Assembly (NCBI GenBank): GCA_907164885.2
Contig: OU015503.1
Location: 127,169,746 to 127,233,745, forward strand
Length of the DNA stretch: 64,000 nt
From: Dolomedes plantarius
Lineage: Eukaryota > Arthropoda > Arachnida > Araneae > Dolomedidae
Direction: 5' to 3'
The stretch's first letter is position 1. Every line of letters begins with the position of its first letter. This document shows positions 9,999 to 21,446 of the stretch, one piece after another. The translations under genes and the position numbers were made by a program. The notes beneath the pieces are model-generated. The model saw nothing but the letters and a program-made list of their open reading frames with translations, had not been told where the DNA came from and made no database searches.

Positions 9999-11322
9999 TC
10001 ATAAGCCTCGAAGTCCAGTTAGGCTGCCAACCTGGTTCACCATATGGGAATAAAATGGGATAACACATGGGATCCAGTTGGGGCTGAGAATGTTTATGTT
10101 TACATACTGCCGTTCTGGATCTTCCGGATTCACTGGATAAATTCTAATGTCCCTATCGAAAGGAGGTTCACCATCATCATTCACAAATCCATTGCCAATT
10201 TCATTCGCTGCAGGTGCATTATATCTTCTCTGATCGGAGTGTCTGTCTCGTCGGAAAACCAGATTGACAACTGGAATGTCTTCTGCTGCTTCGTTTGCCT
10301 CTACAATCGCTTGGGCTTCAACGTCCCTTAGCATACGGTAAGTATGACAAAGTCGATTGGTCGCTCTGAATAGCCTGTCCAACTGGTCCAGAAGACGGGG
10401 GATGCATTGTTGATTAGCAGGATGACGAACTCTTATTTCTGTTGCCTGTGTGCTGTCTATGACGTAAAGTTGGGCATACTGTGGAGCTTGTCCATCAGGT
10501 GGTTGAATGTGGCTTGTATTGTGAAAAATTTGACCATGCACTTTAAACACGTAGGGTCCTCTTCCACTGAAATTAACTACTTTGGCTCCCATCGATGCAA
10601 AGGACAAAGCACTATTGTAAGAACGAATATTGTCTCGAAAATTCTTGTAATCTTGATTATCTGGATTCATCAGCAAGTCTTGAAGAAGTGGTGGATAATT
10701 TAGCTGATTTCCATCAGAATCCATTGGTTTTCTCAATGCAATTTTCCCTTTTCGGCAGCAATTATTGAATTTTCTGTCCGGAGGTCGTTCAGCAGCAAAA
10801 TTCTTTGAACCACAGAATTGGCAAATGTCAGTCATTGGGCCACAGTTATGTAACTCCACACTTTCATTGTTAAGTGCTTCTTCTCGCACTCTCTGATTGT
10901 TTCTTTCATTTCTTCGACGGTGGAATTCCACATCTGCATCTCTTCGCATCTGCATTTGTGATTCTGTTCTTGTTCACGATGTCGAATCTGCGATTCTGCA
11001 TTTTTCCGTCGTCGTATCTGTGCATGTGACTCTGTTTCTTGTTCAAGACGTCGCCTGTATGATTCTGCTTTTGCCTGTCGTCGCATCTCTGCTTCCAATT
11101 CACTTTCTTGTAGTATACGTTGCCTGTGCGATTCGACATCAACATCTCTTTCTCATTTGTGCTACCAATGTGTTTGTAGCTCCCGATTATTGCCTATGAG
11201 CTATAGCATTAGCTTCTTGAATCCTGTTCAATGACTCCTGGCTTTGCCTTTGCAACCACCTTCTTTTCCGTTCAGCAGTCAAGCGACGCCTTCTTTGAAT
11301 TGGTGTTTCATCTGGATTCATT
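9999..11322 (-). pseudogene. Helitron N-terminal region with RRxAES-type repeats and zinc-finger-like motif
   Basis: The first part carries imperfect repeats of a basic, Gln/Glu-rich unit (AESYRRRLEQETESHAQIRR) in the DNA between about 10900 and 11300. After a frame change the longest open piece (9999-10955, 318 codons) holds CQFCGSKNF and a downstream Cys pair, then the conserved region before Rep (GRGPYVFKVHGQIFH, QYAQLYVIDSTQATEIR). This matches the Helitron-like N-terminal domain. It ends at a stop at 9999. Confidence 0.85.
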
Positions 11323-11439
11323 GCTATTGATAACAATTTGCAGTGCTTCAGATGTATATAGAAGTAATCTAATTCGAGAAAGTGGCACAAAACAAAATAA
11401 TAAAATGTCCCCTTATAATCACCTGAAATATTGTTTTAA

Positions 11440-12255
11440 GGTGACTGCCTACATTTGGAGCCAATTTTTTTAAAAAATCATTTTTTAAAGATTTTTTTGT
11501 TTTTATGGTAAAATAGCACTTGAAAATTAAAAATAAACGAAAACTTGCCAGTAAATACCATACTTTTTTATAAATTGGTCAAATTTGAAGTAATTTTCAA
11601 TGAAAATTAGCTAAAATGCGACCAGATATGACAGTTATCTTAAATGACCCACAATCTAAGAGAAATTTTAAAATGCAAAAATGTTGCAATTATGAAATTG
11701 TCCTCCGATTCATCATTCCTCTCCTTATAAAAACAGCCCCAAACACAGGGCGTATGCAAGCCCCATTTTTTCTGATTACAATATTACTTAAATAGGTTCA
11801 AGCTCTTGCACTGATTGCTCAAAACTACTTTTTCATAGTAACCCCCCCTCCCCACCCCCACCAACTTTGAAAATTTCGGCGTATGCTGCTGCCCAAGCAA
11901 AACTATTTAACTATTTATTATTATGCACTCAATTATTGAGCGTCAGTCATTAACAATAGCATCTAAACATTTCCCGAAATTTTATCAAATTATATGTATT
12001 ATTGTGTGAAATCTCATGATAACGGTAAGATTTGTGCTAAAAACATAATTCTGAGAAAAACTCAGTTCAAGTTGTTTGCCACTTCAATTTGTAGCAGACA
12101 TTTTTTAAAATAGCTATAACTCTGCTTCTAATTGATGTAGACTGAAAATCAAACGGTTTTGATAAAGAGAAAAGATTGCAATTGCACGATTCCTGGAAAA
12201 AATAAAAATTGACCCAAATAGTCAAAAAATGACATTTTCAACGTAGGCAGTCACC
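11440..12255. mobile_element. TTAA-flanked inverted-repeat element, 816 bp
   Basis: GGTGACTGCCTAC at the left and GTAGGCAGTCACC at the right are exact inverses, each bordered by TTAA (11436-11439, 12256-12259). No transposase is visible. A TTAA target occurs in piggyBac and Kolobok. The ends do not decide which. The element at 33137-33834 has the same layout and similar ends. Confidence 0.75.
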
Positions 12256-12439
12256 TTAAAAGATACACTATCATCGCAATAGAAGGCTTTACTAAAAATT
12301 ATTACAGTGAGGTTTTTTTTTAAAATATTGAAGTTTATAATTTAAAAAAAACGTTCTTGGAAAAAAAAATCATGCTTGCAGCTGATTTTAAAATCCGACT
12401 TGTACAGTCTAACTAATGCAGCCAGATATTTAGAAACAA

Positions 12440-13530
12440 TACTGCTAATTCATCTATTTCAATGTATATAAATATTTATATAATCAAGTATTATGCTATA
12501 TAATGTATAAATAGGCTATGTATAAATTATTAAGCAAAAATAAAATATATAAAGAAAATCAGATTAAACTCTATCATGCAAATTCTTCACGTGCAAAAAA
12601 TTTTTGCACATGTATTTCAATTAATGTACATAATATTATATATTATGCTATATATATGTATAAATAGGCTATGTATAAATATATTAAGCAAAAATACAAT
12701 ATATAAAGAAAATCAGATTAAACTATCATGCAAATTATTCACGTGCAAAAAAATTTCTTGCACGTGTATTTCAATTTAATATACACTATATTATATTTAT
12801 GCTATATATCTGATAAATAGGCTATGTATAAATATATTAAGCAAAATAAAATATATAAAGAAAATCAGATTAAAATATCATGCAATTATTCACGTGCAAA
12901 AAATTTTTGCACATGTATTTCAATTTAATGTAATATATTATATCTTATGCTATATATATGTATAAATAGGCTATGTATAAATATTTAAGCAAAAAATAAA
13001 ATATATAAAGAAAATCAGATTAAAATATCATGCAAATTATTCACGTGCAAAAATTTTGCACGTGTATTCAATTTAATGTACATATATTATATATTATGCT
13101 AATATATGTATAAATATATAAAGCAAAATAAATATATAAAGTAAATCGGATTAAACATATCATGCCAAATTATTCACGTGCAAAAAATTTTTGCATGGGT
13201 ATTTCACTTTAATGTACATATATTAATCTTATGTATATATATGTACAAATAGGCTATGATAAATATATAAGCAAAAAATAAAATATTATAAATACTATAA
13301 ATAGGCTATGTATAAATATATTAAGCAAAAAGAAAATCAGATTAAAATATCATACAAATTATTCATGTGCAAAAAATTTTTGCATGTGTATTTCAATTAA
13401 TGTTAACATATATTATATATTGTAAATAATATATACTATATGTATAAATGTATAAATATATGTATAATATATATAAGCAAAAATAATATATATAAACTAA
13501 AGACAATTCTGATTAAAAATCATACAAACT
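12440..13530. repeat. Satellite array, about 151-bp unit, 6-7 copies
   Basis: Each unit carries a palindrome built on CACGTGCAAAAAATTTTTGC. Its occurrences begin at 12588, 12740, 12891, 13042, 13175 and 13364, giving spacings of 152, 151, 151, 133 and 189. Between palindromes lie ATGTATAAATAGGCTATG and AAAGAAAATCAGATTAAA. The copies become more divergent to the right. Confidence 0.93.
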
Positions 13531-14545
13531 TATTGAATTCGTTACCCAAACAGTATTAGATGTGGAATATATAGAATTCCATGTGTTTGTAAATGCAAAA
13601 AATCTGTATACTGAAGATTTTGGCCTTTTGAACCGGGCTAGCTTACTATTACAGCAACTTTTGGACGTACAGTTTGGAATCATATCCACTGCGCATGCGT
13701 CAAATTTGCAACTAAATTCGACATTATTTGTAATATTAAATGTAATACTGTATTGTAATATATATTATATATTATGTATTAAAAATATATAGTATATATT
13801 TGAAAATAATATATATTATATTTATGTATTAAAAATATATAGTATATATTAAAATATAATATTATATATGGTTAAAATAATGAAAACATGTTTTACTGCG
13901 AAAAAATTCTGATTCAATTTTTCTTAAATTAACGAATCACCGGTGAATGAATGACTCACTTGTGTTTACATTTTCAGAAACACTATACTAACGCGGAAAG
14001 GTGGCGGAAAAGAGATAATTCTCTAATGAAGAGATAATTTTGAAATAAAATTGATCGAAATAAAGTTGATTGTGTCGATATTACGTTGTTTAATTACAAT
14101 TATTTGGGTTTAGTTGGCAAATAATCTTTTGAACTTTACTTTTAACTTGTTAAGCCTAATCTCATAAAACAAAATGGATGCCAAATGGATGGATATGAGG
14201 TGGTCGCTCCGGACGCGTTACGGACAGAGTCGATTACAGAACACGGCAACTATTATAAGGATTTAAGAAAATTCAAAGTCCAGCGTTTTGAAAACACCGC
14301 TTAAAACACATTGGCGAGAAATTTTCCACTCCTCAAACACGGTAAAATCGCCAAGTTGGCGCAAAAAAATCCAAGATGGCGGCCGTGCACACAATTATTA
14401 AGTACCGTAATTTAATTTGAATATTATTTTAGGTGCTTAAAATAATTAAAAAAACATTCTTTACTTAAAATCCTTTTTTTATTTTTGTATTTTATTTCAC
14501 CTCTTACTCTAATTTTAAGATACCAATGTATCTATACTTCTATAA
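13531..14545. other. Unassigned AT-rich stretch
   Basis: About 13940 repeats the GAATGAATGACT/GTGTTTACATTTTCA phrase of 5825-5860, possibly a Helitron 5' region. About 14160-14400 has normal base composition but no open frame or element ends that I recognise. Confidence 0.4.
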
Positions 14546-15222
14546 TCTATATATATAAAACAGTTCCGTAACTGACTCATTCATTCACTGACTGACTGAC
14601 TGACATACAATGCACAGACCAAACCGCTGGACCTAAAGGGCTGAAATTTTGCATGGCGATTCTTCTAATAGCGTAGAGGTGCACTAAGAAAGATTTTTCA
14701 AAAATTCTTCTTAGATTTTTTTAAATTAAATTTTTAAGCTGTTTTTAAACTTTTTTTACGTTTGCATTTAAAATAATACATTGAGGGTTATAAAATTTAT
14801 ATCACGAGAAAGATCATAAAAATTCCTTCAAAATGAAATATTTTTCGAATTTTTACCTCCATTTCCTGATTTTTGGTGAATTTTAAAGATTAATTTTTAG
14901 AATTTAATTATTAAATGCTGATCACGTAATTTCTTTTCTGGTACTCTCAATAAATTTATCGTCACGTGCGTAACAACTAAATAGACAAAAAAAATATTTT
15001 TTTCTCTTTCTAATGCAGCAGACGATTGGATATCCAAAAAAATTCATATCCCTTACGATTTTTTTTATAAATATATATATAGATAGATATATATTTTACA
15101 TCATTGTATACATTGATCATCGCATTTATTATAAATATATATTTATTTTTTGGCATAAATTGCATACGTTGACCGTTGTATTTATTTGAATGTACTCCGT
15201 AGCGAAGCGCGGGTTTTCAGCT
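14546..15222 (+). mobile_element. Non-autonomous Helitron, copy 2
   Basis: It starts TCTATATATATAAAACAG after A (14545) and ends TTTTCAGCTAG before T (15223). It aligns with 93-759 throughout. The CAGTTCCGTAACTGACTC leader and GCGAAGCGCGGG tail are intact. It is noncoding. Confidence 0.9.
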
Positions 15223-16464
15223 AGTAAATTTATATTTTGATCAATCTTGAGAATATTCATTTTAATGCATGTTTAATCCGTATGAAATAAAAGTATTTTT
15301 ACATTTTATTTTATAAGATGAAATTAGGTTAATAAAAGATTGTTAATGGAACTAAAGATCTCTCGCCTGTCGAGGTTATTTGGTTGTTACAAAAATTTGT
15401 TCTATTTTAGTAAAATAACCGTCATAATTTGGATTTTCACCAATACTTATTTAAACAACACCTTCACTATTTTATTCCACTACTTTCTGTCATCCTTCAA
15501 GCAACTTCCACATCCATCCTTCCGAAACTTACACAGTACAAATGTTTTTTTTGCGTATTAGTTGCGTTTTTACCTTTCTTGAAATAATAAAGCAAAATAT
15601 AACGAAAATGTTGCAAAGGTTTTTTCCATCTTCAAAACTGAAATGGTGACGCAAAAATTCCCCAATTTTGATAATTTTTGTTTTAAATGCACGCTGATAT
15701 GACAGCAGTCACTACACAATCGAAGAAAATTGTTTCGAATGACCTTAAAGACAATTAAGCACTACTAGAACCATCTTGCTAAAAGCCGTACTTTTGGTCA
15801 ACCCAATAGATATTCATCGAAACAATTTTTAAAATATACCGTTTGGAGTATGTCGTGACCTTGTGGTTAAGTAACTCGATTATGGCTTCCATGGACACAG
15901 AAATCACATATGTATACAGATCTCTTGTTTATTCATATGTATATACAGCAACTATAATACAACATTTCTTCAAACAGCACAATCATCATTCGAAAACCAG
16001 AGAGTGTCATAACTCAGTTCAATCTTAAGTCCAGCATAGAGAAAGCAGCACGGCTCAATCATAACTCATCTCTGGCATCAGTTCATAGTTATTCGCCCTC
16101 CCTCCATTCTTTCTCCCTTTTATATCTCCTAATTTCAAAAAAATCCCGAAGATTCTAGATAATTCAACCTTAACGTGGGAAACGAGCCTGCGGTTTTAAA
16201 GTCCGCTTGTGTGTCGGCACACCTGGTCTCGCAGGGAGCGGCGGCAGCTGTTATTAGTGTACTTTGAACTTTCCGTTATCAACTTTGTTTCACGACTTGT
16301 TAACGACCCTGTCAATCTTACTTAAAATGGTCGCATTTAAGCAGGCTTTTTTCACTTAAGGAATTGGACCAGCCCCACTACTAGTGTGAGATCCTCACAG
16401 AGTTCTTAAGCATTGGTATTCGCCACAAGAATTTAAGTTGCAAAGACGCCTGAACTGTATCGAG
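15223..16464. other. Unassigned sequence
   Basis: No gene is supported. GACCTTGTGGTTAAGTAACTC near 15857 resembles a tRNA A box but lacks a B box at the right distance. Short open frames at 15340-15561 and 15843-16028 show no family features. Confidence 0.4.
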
Positions 16465-16874
16465 CAGGGGTTGGAAAACTGCGAGCCGCATGTGGCTCAC
16501 GAGCACTTGCTTTGCGGGTCCTGATTCAGTGATCAGTTTTTCGCATAATTTATATAAGAATGTTTCATAAATTGATCTCTGAATTTATTTTATAAATTTT
16601 CTTATTCCACACTTTATTCTTCTCCCGTAACAAAAAAATTGCGAAATTGGTGAGTTTCTTTATAATTTCCAATAACCAGTCCCGTGGATAACATCCTAGG
16701 CCCCAATACAGATTAATACACAATTAGATTAGTTATTCAAAAAAATTGCAGAATGATATATTTGATAAAAACATTAGTAAAAACATAGATTAAAATTTCT
16801 TTCTTATCAAATACAACTTTATCTGTTTTTGGCTCTTCTAGTGTATGGGCGTTCCCAAATGGCTCTTAACACTG
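16465..16874. mobile_element. Possible hAT-like MITE
   Basis: It begins CAGGGGTTGGAAAACTGCG, a common hAT-type end, and stops at AACACTG. GAGCCGCATGTGGCTC and TGGCTCTT phrases are subterminal. No 8-bp duplication is detectable, so the boundaries are weak. Confidence 0.35.
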
Positions 16875-17004
16875 CTCCTCTTGGCCACTCCGTGGGAGTG
16901 TCCAAGAGGAGCGGTATAAAGGAATCTCTTGGCCACTTGGATAAAGGAAGTATGGCGACTTGTATAAAGGAAGAGCCACTTGTATAAAGGAATCTCTTAA
17001 TCTC
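16875..17004 (+). repeat. Hairpin followed by a short CACTTGTATAAAGGAA minisatellite
   Basis: CTCCTCTTGG and CCAAGAGGAG form the outer stem of a 37-bp hairpin (16875-16911). The phrase CCACTTGTATAAAGGAA then repeats imperfectly several times and reappears at 18411-18428, on the far side of the piggyBac insertion. Confidence 0.7.
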
Positions 17005-17492
17005 TTAACCCTTCAATGCTCGCACGGTTGACATATGTCACCCACCAGCTTTCATCTTCCCTAATGGCGGCCATCGGAAGGTTGGAAGTCTCCCCTTTCC
17101 CTTCTACCTTCAAGAGGAGAAAAGAGGGGGCAAGAGACTTCCCTCTTGCCCCCTCTCTTTTCACTTTAGTTTGTCTCTAACTGTTTTTCGATTAAATCGC
17201 ACCAAAGTTCACTGGTTGACACCTGTCCCGCACGCGACCATCTACGCAACTTTTCAAGGAATGTGAATTTATTTTAGTCTCCGTAAAATTTAGATTTTAG
17301 ATCCTTTTATTTATTTATGATTAAAATCTAATAAGAGAGAAACAATCTCTAATAAGTTTTTTACATTAAACTTATTTAATGACATTTTTGAATGTGATAA
17401 CAAAAAGTTTGTTAGAAATGTCAGACCAAGGCCGGAAAACATAATACACATCTTCCAGGACCAAAAGGCATAGCAGCAATATTTTTTATCCA

Positions 17493-17720
17493 GAAAAAAT
17501 ATTAGATTTGTTTATTGACGAACACGTTTATAAAGTAATAGCAGACTGCACAAATATCATTGATTCTATCAAATGTGAATTTGAAAGGGATCGCGATGCC
17601 AGAAACACCAACACGGTAGAAGTCAGGACCTTATTTGGTCTTCTGCTTTTGATAGGCACTTATAAAAGGTCCAGGACAAATATCGATAAATTATGGGATA
17701 ACTCGAACGGTAATGGGTAA
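17493..17720 (+). pseudogene. piggyBac transposase N-terminal remnant
   Basis: About 70 codons (MFIDEHVYKVIADCTNIIDS onward) end at a stop after LFGLLLLIGTYKRSRTNIDK and LWDNSNGNG. The (F/L)GLL...G.Y+S...L+.LW....G pattern is the conserved N-terminal helix region of piggyBac transposases. The DDD catalytic core is missing from the rest of the element. Its place inside TTAA-bounded CCCTTCA ends supports the call. Confidence 0.75.
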
Positions 17721-17900
17721 GAATCATGCTACCTAACAATGAGCAGAAAAAGGGTTGGTTGCGTTTCCTCTCAGGTGTCGTCGTTTTCATGACATTCGGG
17801 ATAGGACGTCTTGACGAGAATTTGATAAATTTGTTCCCATAAGGAATGTATTTGAAATAGTGTACCTCAAGAGTAAAAGAAGGTGCCAGAGGACGCTGTT

Positions 17901-18069
17901 CAGTGGCACACCAGGATTTAATTTTTTTTTTTTTATTTTTTTTTTTGGGGGGGGGGGCGAGTTGAACGGATAAAAATATTTATAATGCAAATTCAATATT
18001 CATAATGCAATTTCTATTACTTTGGGGGTGGGTCAGGGCCCTTTTCCCCACCCCCTGGGTGCGCCACTG
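17901..18069 (+). mobile_element. hAT MITE nested in the piggyBac element
   Basis: The ends are CAGTGGCACACCAGG and the inverse of CAGTGGCGCACCCAGG. The 8-bp duplication ACGCTGTT is perfect (17893-17900, 18070-18077). It contains poly-T and poly-G runs and no coding sequence. Confidence 0.9.
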
Positions 18070-18429
18070 ACGCTGTTACGCTTGGACGACAGAGAGACAG
18101 AACAACGTGAAAATGGTGCGAGAAATGCGGAAAGTGGATATGTAATGGCCATTTGAAAAGTGTATGTGCAGAATGGTTTGATTTTTTTGTATTTTGAATG
18201 TATGGTTGATTTGCAATATATAATGTTCTTTTTCTAAAATTTAATTGCGTTATATTTGTAGTATACTCCTAAAATACTATAGAAATAATTACGTTGCAAA
18301 AAATTAAATACATATGGATATAACACCGACATAAGGGTGGGTGACACTTGTCACCCACGCGACTGTTCGTGTTACTGCTAGTGACGCAAGTACTGAAGGG
18401 TTAAGAAAGGCCACTTGTATAAAGGAATG

Positions 18430-20010
18430 CCTGTATTGTTTACGTACGGAAATGAGCTCTTCAATTTAGTGATAAGTTAGTGAAACATTTAGTGAAACAT
18501 TACAGTCCACTTAAAGTGTTACATTTCAGATTGTCTTCCCATCGTTCAGAGATGCGACTACTCAAACATTGTTTGGTTGTACTTGCTCTGGTTTATAAGC
18601 AAGTAAAATGTGGCATTTGTATTCCTTCCGGTGACGAATTAACAGCTAGTTTTATCACAGAATTTTATTTTATCTTATTACAGTGTCCCCCCCCCCTCTC
18701 CGCAGTATACTTATGGGTACACCATTTTCAGGGGCGTACAACCCCTGTCCATGTCTATCAGTTACACTGTACATCCATATCGTTACATAAGTGACTCCTC
18801 TTTAAAATAATACAACGCAACTCGGTTGTTTTCCATGCAATTGTATTTAATTTTATCAATTTTTAAAAGTGGACGGATAAAGTTTATGATTAGAAAGTAC
18901 TTATGATAAAATCATCTTTTGTATGTCAAATGACAAGTAGAGGGAATGAAGTAAACTGCACGCTATAAATTGTATTTTATGCTCGTGGAAGTAATATTAA
19001 AGGAATAACTAGAAAAAGAGCAAAACTTTCTTCGAACTTAATGTAAAATTTTATATTTTTTTATCTGAATAAAATTTTACAAATTTTTATGCTTCATAAT
19101 CCTTAACAGATTTTTTCTCTCTTATTTAGCAGGAATTACATTTTGAAAATTCTCTTTTCAGCTAGAAGTTTTTCACCAACGTCTATTTGATTACAAAGAA
19201 AGTTCCTCATATTCTTTTTTTTCCTTCACTTAATAATCTAACATGTCTCTAATTTTTTTTTTTTAATATTCGTCTTTAATTTTTCACGAAAAAAATATTA
19301 AGAATGTAATTTTTATGCATGCAAGAATAGATTAAAGCACTGGAGTCTCCTGGTGTTCCCTTTTTATGCAGGAAATAGTTTCCCCTCGTAAAATATTAGG
19401 CATGATGAGTCTTGATTCAGTCACATTCGACGTCGGTTAAGCACAAACACATACCTTCCCCTATTTTTTCTTATATTATAAAGCTCCATTTATTCGTTTG
19501 TCGGTTTAAGTTTTCCTCCATAAAAACATTGATTTCCTTATAATAATATCCCTAAAACGCTTCAATGGAAAATAGCACTAAATAATGACTATTAAACTTT
19601 ATAAAGGTCAGCTAAAACTTCATTTATGTACTATTTTTCTTAGAAAGTAACAAAAATAAAATTTTGGGTATTATCAAATTTGACAAGTAATGTTTACAGG
19701 AACACGCCTTAAGGCAGTCTATTTGATAAGTAAGCTTAATGCAATTACAACTACTAACGTCGTAACAACTGGTGTACTTGCAGATTGAGAGATTAAAGAA
19801 AGATAAGTTGTGTTGAGAAGGAAAACATTCTACCGTCAGAAGAATTGTTTCACAGACGCACGTCCAGCGTCAGAACTTGTATTTAACTTGATGAACAAAT
19901 TGATTTTTATTTTCATGAATTCACTTGTAGGAGAGTGGCAGTGCTGCCAACCTCTGAGAAGCGCCGAGAACGCAGATATAGCCCTTACTACACGGAACCA
20001 TAAAAGTATC
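18430..20010. other. No feature recognised
   Basis: AT-rich sequence with short, unconvincing open frames (18480-18794, for example). No element termini, tRNA or splice-supported exon was found. Confidence 0.5.
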
Positions 20011-20110
20011 AGGGCTCGAGGTAGCCTGGTGGTATATAACTCCGTTCTAATCCCAGCGAAATTACCATTATTGACTTTCGTGTCTAGGCTGTATATGGCC
20101 ACGTTAAATC
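20011..20110 (+). repeat. Possible tRNA-derived SINE remnant
   Basis: TAGCCTGGTGGTAT (20022-20035) resembles an RNA polymerase III A box, and GTTCTAATCCC (20044-20054) a B box. The spacing between them is too short, implying an internal deletion. The evidence is weak. Confidence 0.3.
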
Positions 20111-20555
20111 CGTAAACCGGAAAGTCCTGTCATGCATTCAGAATGAAGGGTGTAGGGGCATGTAATACCTCGTGGGACAACCCCTAGGAACAGAGGAATT
20201 CTAGAAAACATCTGGCCGGCTTAAGAAATGATCCGTGGTTCCCCACATGAAATTCGTGTGTTCTCCATCGATTTTTATTATTCTTTGACTGGGGTCTTAA
20301 GCCCGCGTATCTCATATTTTCCGAAAGCTTGAGAAATCTGTGTGCTAAAAATCATGTTCATAAACGTATCCCTTAGTGGCCATTATTTACAAATTTGACA
20401 TAATAGACACAATAAGTTTTCACATAATGACCCATAGGATCGCTCCCACGTAGTGGCTGTCAACCAAAGCTAATCCTATGCTCCTATCTCAAAAACAGGC
20501 GCTTTTCTGGGAAGACGCCCGGCGTCGCAACTAAGGAATTTTCAAAGGATATATT

Positions 20556-21446
20556 GGGGAAACCTTGTACCTAGGGCCATTCTCTTTAAATAAAAATCCC
20601 ATCAAGTGTAGAAAAAAAACTTGTAAATGATATTGAAAATTTTGAAAAAATTACAAATGGCCCTAGGTACAATAACACAATTGTACCTAGGGCCAGTTAT
20701 TTCCAAACACTGAAATTGTTGTTTACAATATAAAAAAAATTTGTATGCATTATTTCTTTCATGCACAACTTCTAAAATCTTCGTAAAGAAGAAATGTTAA
20801 GTAGGTCATCTCTTAAAGGAGGAAATGTTTATTATTTCATCACTTTCTAATGTATGTTTTTTCTCCATTGTCTTCTTGATGATCCCACATAAATTTTCTG
20901 TTTCAAACACAGATTTCGTAACCTTTTTTTATCAATTACTTTTTTCAATATTTGTGCTTGATTTTCATTTTTCTCGGGGGTATCGGTGTGAATTATACAC
21001 TTGTCAAGTTTTCGTCCACCTCTTTTCTACCAGAGGCCATGGTCCTAGGTACAAGACAAGATTATGGCCCTAGGTACAAGATGTTGTTGTTTATGGCAAA
21101 ATGGCTTCCATAGCCAAAGACCTGCAGAAACCAAACTTTGCTTTTATAACATTTTTTCCTTTAATGATTACAAAAAATATCTGCTATACATTAAAACATA
21201 AGTTTGCACTTAATTTCACAAAATAAGACTTCAAATTGAAGTGAAAAAATTTAGTTTTGATCATCAAATCAAGACTTCCTTTTCTATTTAACTATAGCTT
21301 CTTCTTGCTTTCATTAAAATTGGCTGCTATGATTTGAAACAATGTTGTCATTCACTCCAATGAGTAAAAATGCTGTAAAATAATAATTATTTAAATAAAG
21401 CATGGTGGCCCTAGGTACACGATGGCCCTAGGTACAAGGGTTTCTC
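20556..21446. mobile_element. MITE with seven copies of a GGCCCTAGGTACAA motif
   Basis: Inverted ends GGGGAAACCTTGTACCTAGG and its near-inverse at 21422-21446 bound about 890 bp. The motif GGCCCTAGGTACAA or its inverse recurs at 20565-20580, 20657-20672, 20681-20695, 21041-21054, 21064-21080, 21407-21420 and 21422-21438. No transposase is present, and the target duplication is not clear. Confidence 0.7.

Larger units (their letters stand above)
6725..11322 (-). pseudogene. Autonomous Helitron RepHel gene, frameshifted
   Basis: Fragments in successive frames reconstruct the order of a Helitron Rep-helicase protein read right to left: a basic N-terminus (MNPDETPIQRRRRLTAERKR), zinc-finger-like region, Rep endonuclease and Pif1-like helicase. 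About 4.6 kb corresponds to roughly 1500 codons, normal for full-length RepHel proteins. The frame changes several times (near 11150, 10950, 9400, 8730, 8300, 7640 and 7180), so the gene is dead as read unless some breaks are assembly errors. Such proteins nick at Helitron ends and move single-stranded DNA by rolling circle. The 3' end is probably near 6022. The 5' end was not located with confidence. Confidence 0.88.
17009..18400 (+). mobile_element. Decayed piggyBac element
   Basis: TTAA duplications lie at 17005-17008 and 18401-18404. Both ends read CCCTTCARTRCT, followed by sequences containing GTCACCCACC. The 1392-bp element contains a short transposase remnant and a nested hAT MITE. The flanking minisatellite continues across the insertion, confirming the borders. 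Confidence 0.85.

Noticed and set aside
12440..13530. Regularly spaced repeats that might suggest a CRISPR array
   Set aside because: The whole 151-bp unit is repeated, not a short repeat with unique spacers, and the genome is eukaryotic.
15843..15910. tRNA-derived SINE
   Set aside because: An A-box-like phrase is present but no B box lies at the expected distance.
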